Assembly: GCA_022843645.1 (NCBI GenBank)
Contig: JALHNF010000035.1
Span: 1 to 7,184 of the forward strand
Direction of reading: 5' to 3'
Origin: Minisyncoccota bacterium
GTDB taxonomy: Bacteria > Patescibacteriota > Minisyncoccia > Phycocordibacterales > UBA5272
DNA length: 7,184 bases
Part shown: positions 5,003 through 7,184 of the stretch, one piece after another
Layout: each line of letters opens with the position of its first letter
Position numbering within the stretch: the first letter of the stretch is position 1
Program-made: the position numbers and the translations under genes
Notes under the pieces: generated by a model
Told to the model about the DNA's origin: nothing
What the model saw: the letters and a program-made list of their open reading frames with translations, nothing else
Database searches by the model: none

Positions 5003-5896
5003 ATGAAAAAACATTCGTTTAGCACCATAGGAACAGAGTTTTCCGTAACCATCTGGGATGAGGTGCCAGACATATATTTCGCAAATCTAATTGAGCATAT
5101 TGAAAAGACATGTGAATCATTTGATGCTGCATATTCACGATTCAAACAAGACTCTCTTGTAAGTAAGCTTGCACAAAGAGAAGGAACTATACATATTGAC
5201 GAAAAGTATCGCGACTTGATTCCAATGCTCCGTATATATGAAAAGCTTTACAAACTAAGCGACGGGCAGATAAATCCACTCGTTGGCAACACACTCGCCG
5301 ACTACGGCTACGACAGTGCGTATTCTCTACAAAAAAAAGATGTGGTGCGCGATACAGACCTACTTTCAAGCATACTTACCATCCTGGATGATTCCACAAT
5401 ACACCTTGCAAAACCTGCACTTTTTGATCTTGGTGCATTAGGAAAGGGTTACCTCATAGACGTATTGTACGAAATACTTTTTGATCATAAAATGACACGG
5501 TTTTTAATAGATGGCTCTGGCGACATACGTTATTACAGTTCGAAAAAGGTCCCTATCACGTGTGGTCTTGAACACCCTGCAAATGAAGGTGAACTTTTTG
5601 GCACCATAGACATCACACACGGCGCACTATGTGCTTCAGCGCTCAAAAGACGTTCGTGGAGCGAGTATCACCATTATTACAATCCAATAACAAAAGAGTT
5701 CCCAACCTTTATACAAGGCACATTTGTGACGTCAGAAAAAGCCGTGCATGCAGACGCACTCGCTTCAGCACTCTTTTTTGTAGAGCCAGAAAAACTCATG
5801 CCTCTTGATGTTCCTTTTGCATACATTATCGTCAATCAAGATATGAAAATAAAAAAGTCTGCAGATTGTACTGCACACTTTTTTGACGCCATATAG
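5003..5896 (+). CDS. apbE: ApbE-family FAD:protein FMN transferase
   Basis: ApbE uses FAD and Mg2+ to attach FMN covalently to a Ser or Thr of target proteins such as Rnf/Nqr subunits and FMN-binding-domain proteins. This 297-residue protein shows the family blocks in order: STIGTEFSV (7-15), YSRFKQDSLVSKL (44-56), DGQINPLVGN (87-96), DLGALGKGYLID (142-153, canonical DLGGIAKGYAVD), LIDGSGDI (168-175), the H-x-YNP-T block (HHYYNPIT, 223-230) and VHADALASALF (248-258). Length is normal for the catalytic domain. No signal peptide or lipobox precedes the domain, because the fold starts at about residue 5; many ApbE proteins are exported lipoproteins. It lies 12 nt after the RnfD-like fusion, without a Shine-Dalgarno site, so co-transcription is likely. 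Its likely target is the FMN-binding protein encoded convergently 27 bp away. Confidence 0.93.
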   Translation: MKKHSFSTIGTEFSVTIWDEVPDIYFANLIEHIEKTCESFDAAYSRFKQDSLVSKLAQREGTIHIDEKYRDLIPMLRIYEKLYKLSDGQINPLVGNTLADYGYDSAYSLQKKDVVRDTDLLSSILTILDDSTIHLAKPALFDLGALGKGYLIDVLYEILFDHKMTRFLIDGSGDIRYYSSKKVPITCGLEHPANEGELFGTIDITHGALCASALKRRSWSEYHHYYNPITKEFPTFIQGTFVTSEKAVHADALASALFFVEPEKLMPLDVPFAYIIVNQDMKIKKSADCTAHFFDAI

Positions 5897-5911
5897 GAAG
5901 CCTCTGTTTTT

Positions 5912-5932
5912 AGAATCCTGTTTCTAGATTCT
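5912..5932. terminator. Weak hairpin between convergent apbE and FMN-binding genes
   Basis: AGAATC (5912-5917) pairs with GATTCT (5927-5932) around a 9-nt loop that contains the stop codon of the minus-strand gene. The stem is short and AT-rich and has no proper U run after it on the plus strand. It is the only candidate in the 27 bp between the two stop codons, so transcripts may overlap here. Confidence 0.25.
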
Positions 5933-6415
5933 CGCTTCACTTTTTATCTTTGCGAGCGCATCCATGAACCCTTTTCCAGTAAGCGACGCACCATTAACTA
6001 CCGTCACCACCACACCGTCAACACTCTTTCCTACAACAGCAGCTTCAAAACCTGACGCAAACTTTCTTTGATTATTAATACTCGCAGGGTTTGTAGCCTC
6101 GCCTTTAAATGTTGCAGCTACAATTACATCGTCTTTAAGCGTAAGCGAAATAGTCACTTCTTCAGATCCAGCAGGTGATGTATAGAAACCTTTTTTGGTA
6201 TACGTGCCATCTTTATATCTTGTCGTCGGTGATGTAACGGCAGGCACTTGCGTTGGTTGCGACGGAATGCCTTGACTTACAGGTAACGGTGTCTCTTCGA
6301 TAATTTGCGTGTTTGAGCTACTTTCTATTTGTACCGTCTCAGCATTCCTACCGAAGTAGAGATACCCCACTAAAGCCATCACTATAACCGTAAGTCCAAT
6401 AATGATAAATTGCAT
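5924..6415 (-). CDS. Membrane-anchored FMN-binding domain protein
   Basis: Starting at the ATG at 6415 gives 163 residues. An N-terminal hydrophobic anchor (MQFIIIGLTVIVMALVGYLY) is followed by a Ser/Thr/Pro/Gln-rich linker to about residue 66 and then a compact FMN_bind domain: YKDGTYTKKGFYTSPAGSEE (67-86), a strand VTISLTLKDDVIVAATFKG, NNQRKFASGF, AAVVGKSVDGV and finally VVNGASLTGKGFMDALAKIK. The NGAS-LT segment (141-146) occupies the place of the SGAT-xT motif, where ApbE links FMN to the Thr; here the acceptor would be Ser144. The domain should sit outside the membrane as an electron carrier for the RnfD-like reductase. A frame-matched GTG at 6445 would add ten residues, but it lies upstream of the predicted -10 element. 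Convergent to apbE, divergent from the DUF1761 gene. Confidence 0.87.
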   Translation of the reverse strand: MQFIIIGLTVIVMALVGYLYFGRNAETVQIESSSNTQIIEETPLPVSQGIPSQPTQVPAVTSPTTRYKDGTYTKKGFYTSPAGSEEVTISLTLKDDVIVAATFKGEATNPASINNQRKFASGFEAAVVGKSVDGVVVTVVNGASLTGKGFMDALAKIKSEARI

Positions 6416-6428
6416 ACTGTATTTTATG

Positions 6429-6458
6429 TGTATAGTATACACCACGTTCCTCTGCCAA
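6429..6458 (-). promoter_or_regulatory. Promoter of the FMN-binding protein gene
   Basis: The minus strand reads TTGGCA (6453-6458), an 18-bp spacer and TATACA (6429-6434). Transcription would start near 6422, about 7 nt before the ATG at 6415, again almost leaderless and without a Shine-Dalgarno site. A second hexamer, TAAAAT (6421-6426), lies 5 nt before the ATG. Confidence 0.6.
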
Positions 6459-6467
6459 TGCTAGAAT
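6459..6467 (+). promoter_or_regulatory. Extended -10 element for the DUF1761 gene
   Basis: TGCTAGAAT is an extended -10 (TGn plus TAGAAT) 19 nt before the ATG at 6487. It directly abuts the -35 hexamer of the opposite FMN-binding gene. The short leader is AT-rich and has no Shine-Dalgarno sequence. No good -35 is seen. Confidence 0.45.
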
Positions 6468-6486
6468 ATATGTACACAAAATATAT

Positions 6487-6906
6487 ATGATTGAAGCAAA
6501 CTTTCTCGCTATTATAGTCGTCGTAATATTACAAACAATTATCGGCATGATGTGGTATGGGCCGATCCTTTTTGGAAATATCTGGATGAAAATCCATGGT
6601 TTTAACAATCAGACAAAAGAAGTCAAAGAGAAGATAGAGAAAAGCATGAAGTGGTACTACATGTTTCAGCTTATTCTCTCCTTCATCATGGCGTACATTT
6701 TGTACTTCAACGTAAAAGCATGGCCTGTAGCAAATGGTCTTGGCTCAGCATTTTCGCTCTGGCTTGGATTTGCCATTCCTGTACTTGGTAGCGAAATTAT
6801 CTGGGGCTCACATTCAGACAGTGACAAGTGGAAAAAGTTTCTCATCTCTGGAGGCTATTACCTCGTGACTATGCTTCTTGCAGGATACATTTTCTTTGTC
6901 TGGTAA
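6487..6906 (+). CDS. DUF1761 family membrane protein
   Basis: This 139-residue protein matches DUF1761, small membrane proteins without a known function. Four hydrophobic helices lie at about 6-26, 57-75, 86-104 and 118-137. Family marks are the first helix running into GMMWYGPILFGNIWMK (20-35) and AFSLWLGFAIPVLGSEIIWG (88-107). A charged stretch between helices 1 and 2 (about 41-56, KEVKEKIEKSMK) and KWKK before helix 4 probably lie on the cytosolic side. It is divergent from the FMN-binding gene with a 71-bp shared upstream region, but nothing in the protein suggests redox chemistry, so a link to the flavin module is only positional. It is followed by a hairpin terminator. Confidence 0.85.
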   Translation: MIEANFLAIIVVVILQTIIGMMWYGPILFGNIWMKIHGFNNQTKEVKEKIEKSMKWYYMFQLILSFIMAYILYFNVKAWPVANGLGSAFSLWLGFAIPVLGSEIIWGSHSDSDKWKKFLISGGYYLVTMLLAGYIFFVW

Positions 6907-6949
6907 GGCATTTTGCATCTCCTTCCGCAGTTCTCATTACCGAGATATG

Positions 6950-6978
6950 CCTGAAATAATTCAATTTCAGGTTTTATT
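6950..6978 (+). terminator. Intrinsic terminator after the DUF1761 gene
   Basis: CCTGAAAT (6950-6957) pairs perfectly with ATTTCAGG (6964-6971) around a 6-nt loop, and TTTTATT follows. The stem is AT-rich but complete. It overlaps the promoter region of the following tRNA-Val. Confidence 0.65.
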
Positions 6979-6979
6979 G

Positions 6980-6985
6980 TATACT
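6980..6985 (+). promoter_or_regulatory. -10 box for tRNA-Val
   Basis: TATACT lies 12 nt before the tRNA 5' end. No convincing -35 is seen at 16-18 bp; that region is occupied by the terminator hairpin of the preceding gene. Confidence 0.5.
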
Positions 6986-6997
6986 GAAACCCATAGA

Positions 6998-7074
6998 GGG
7001 CGTGTAGCTCAGCTGGTTAGAGTGCTACATTGACATTGTAGAGGTCGGCGGTTCGAGTCCGCCCATGCCCACCA
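6998..7074 (+). tRNA. tRNA-Val with anticodon GAC, CCA encoded
   Basis: A 77-nt class I tRNA with acceptor GGGCGTG/CATGCCC, D arm GCTCAGCTGGTTAGAGT, anticodon arm CTACA-TTGACAT-TGTAG (anticodon GAC, reading GUC/GUU), T arm GGCGG-TTCGAGT-CCGCC, discriminator A and an encoded CCA. It is the only one of the four tRNAs here with a genomic CCA end. Confidence 0.97.
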
Positions 7075-7184
7075 CACTCCGCTTTCCCCTTCTCCGCAAG
7101 CGCTCGGAATCCATTCCGCCATTGCAGCATCATGCTTTTTTGAGAAAGCACGCTGTTCGACGTTGTGGCTTCAACCAATAGACG
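7075..7184. other. Unassigned right edge after tRNA-Val
   Basis: No gene can be supported in these 110 bases. They contain the short palindrome CGGAAT-CC-ATTCCG (7105-7118) and a hairpin TGCTTT/AAAGCA (7133-7150) extended by CAGC/GCTG. No clear T-run terminator for tRNA-Val is seen before the edge. A minus-strand frame is open from the edge but continues antisense through the tRNA, so it is not called. Confidence 0.3.

Noticed and set aside
6416..6445. GTG start at 6445 for the FMN-binding protein, giving 173 residues
   Set aside because: The ten extra residues (starting VYTIHIKYS) do not improve a signal sequence, and the stretch contains the best -10 element (TATACA) for the gene. The ATG at 6415 begins a normal hydrophobic anchor.
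7013..7184. Minus-strand frame open from the right edge, ending in GRTRTADLYNVNVAL
   Set aside because: Its last part is antisense to tRNA-Val, a well-known source of spurious predicted proteins; the rest is too short to judge.

Overview
The window looks like a piece of a Patescibacteria (CPR) genome, most likely of the Parcubacteria type. This is inferred from the small AT-rich compact genes, short intergenic gaps, near absence of Shine-Dalgarno sites, tRNA genes scattered singly between proteins, and the protein families present; no taxonomic marker gene is in view. TGA is used as a stop (the CYTH gene), so the recoded UGA=Gly code of some CPR lineages does not apply.

Layout, left to right. 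(1) 24-922, minus strand: a two-gene operon tspO then a TfoX N-domain protein, followed by a tRNA-Ser gene with the unusual anticodon ACU and its own TATAAT box. (2) 961-2197, plus strand: an endonuclease/exonuclease/phosphatase-fold protein, divergent from tspO across only 38 bp, then a small SnoaL/NTF2-like protein ending at a strong bidirectional terminator. (3) 2258-2489: tRNA-Ser(CGA) on minus and tRNA-Glu(UUC) on plus, divergent from a shared 73-bp promoter region. tRNA-Glu runs into a perfect 26-bp inverted repeat that includes its own 3' end. (4) 2743-3312: a CYTH (CyaB/ThTPase-like) protein. (5) 3416-6415: the most interesting block. It holds a membrane protein fusing an RnfD/NqrB-like domain to a ferredoxin-reductase-like FAD/NAD(P)H domain, then 12 bp later the flavin transferase ApbE, then convergently a membrane-anchored FMN-binding-domain protein. 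(6) 6487-6906: a four-helix DUF1761 membrane protein, divergent from the FMN-binding gene. (7) 6998-7074: tRNA-Val(GAC) with encoded CCA, then 110 bp to the edge with no supported gene.

How the genes could work together: NAD(P)H would reduce FAD in the cytosolic reductase domain, the RnfD-like domain would carry electrons across the membrane, and the anchored FMN-binding protein, carrying covalent FMN attached by ApbE, would receive them outside. This is a minimal transmembrane flavin electron-transfer module; its terminal acceptor is not encoded here.

Regulatory style: several genes have a -10-like hexamer exactly 6 nt before the ATG and no Shine-Dalgarno sequence, which suggests leaderless transcripts.
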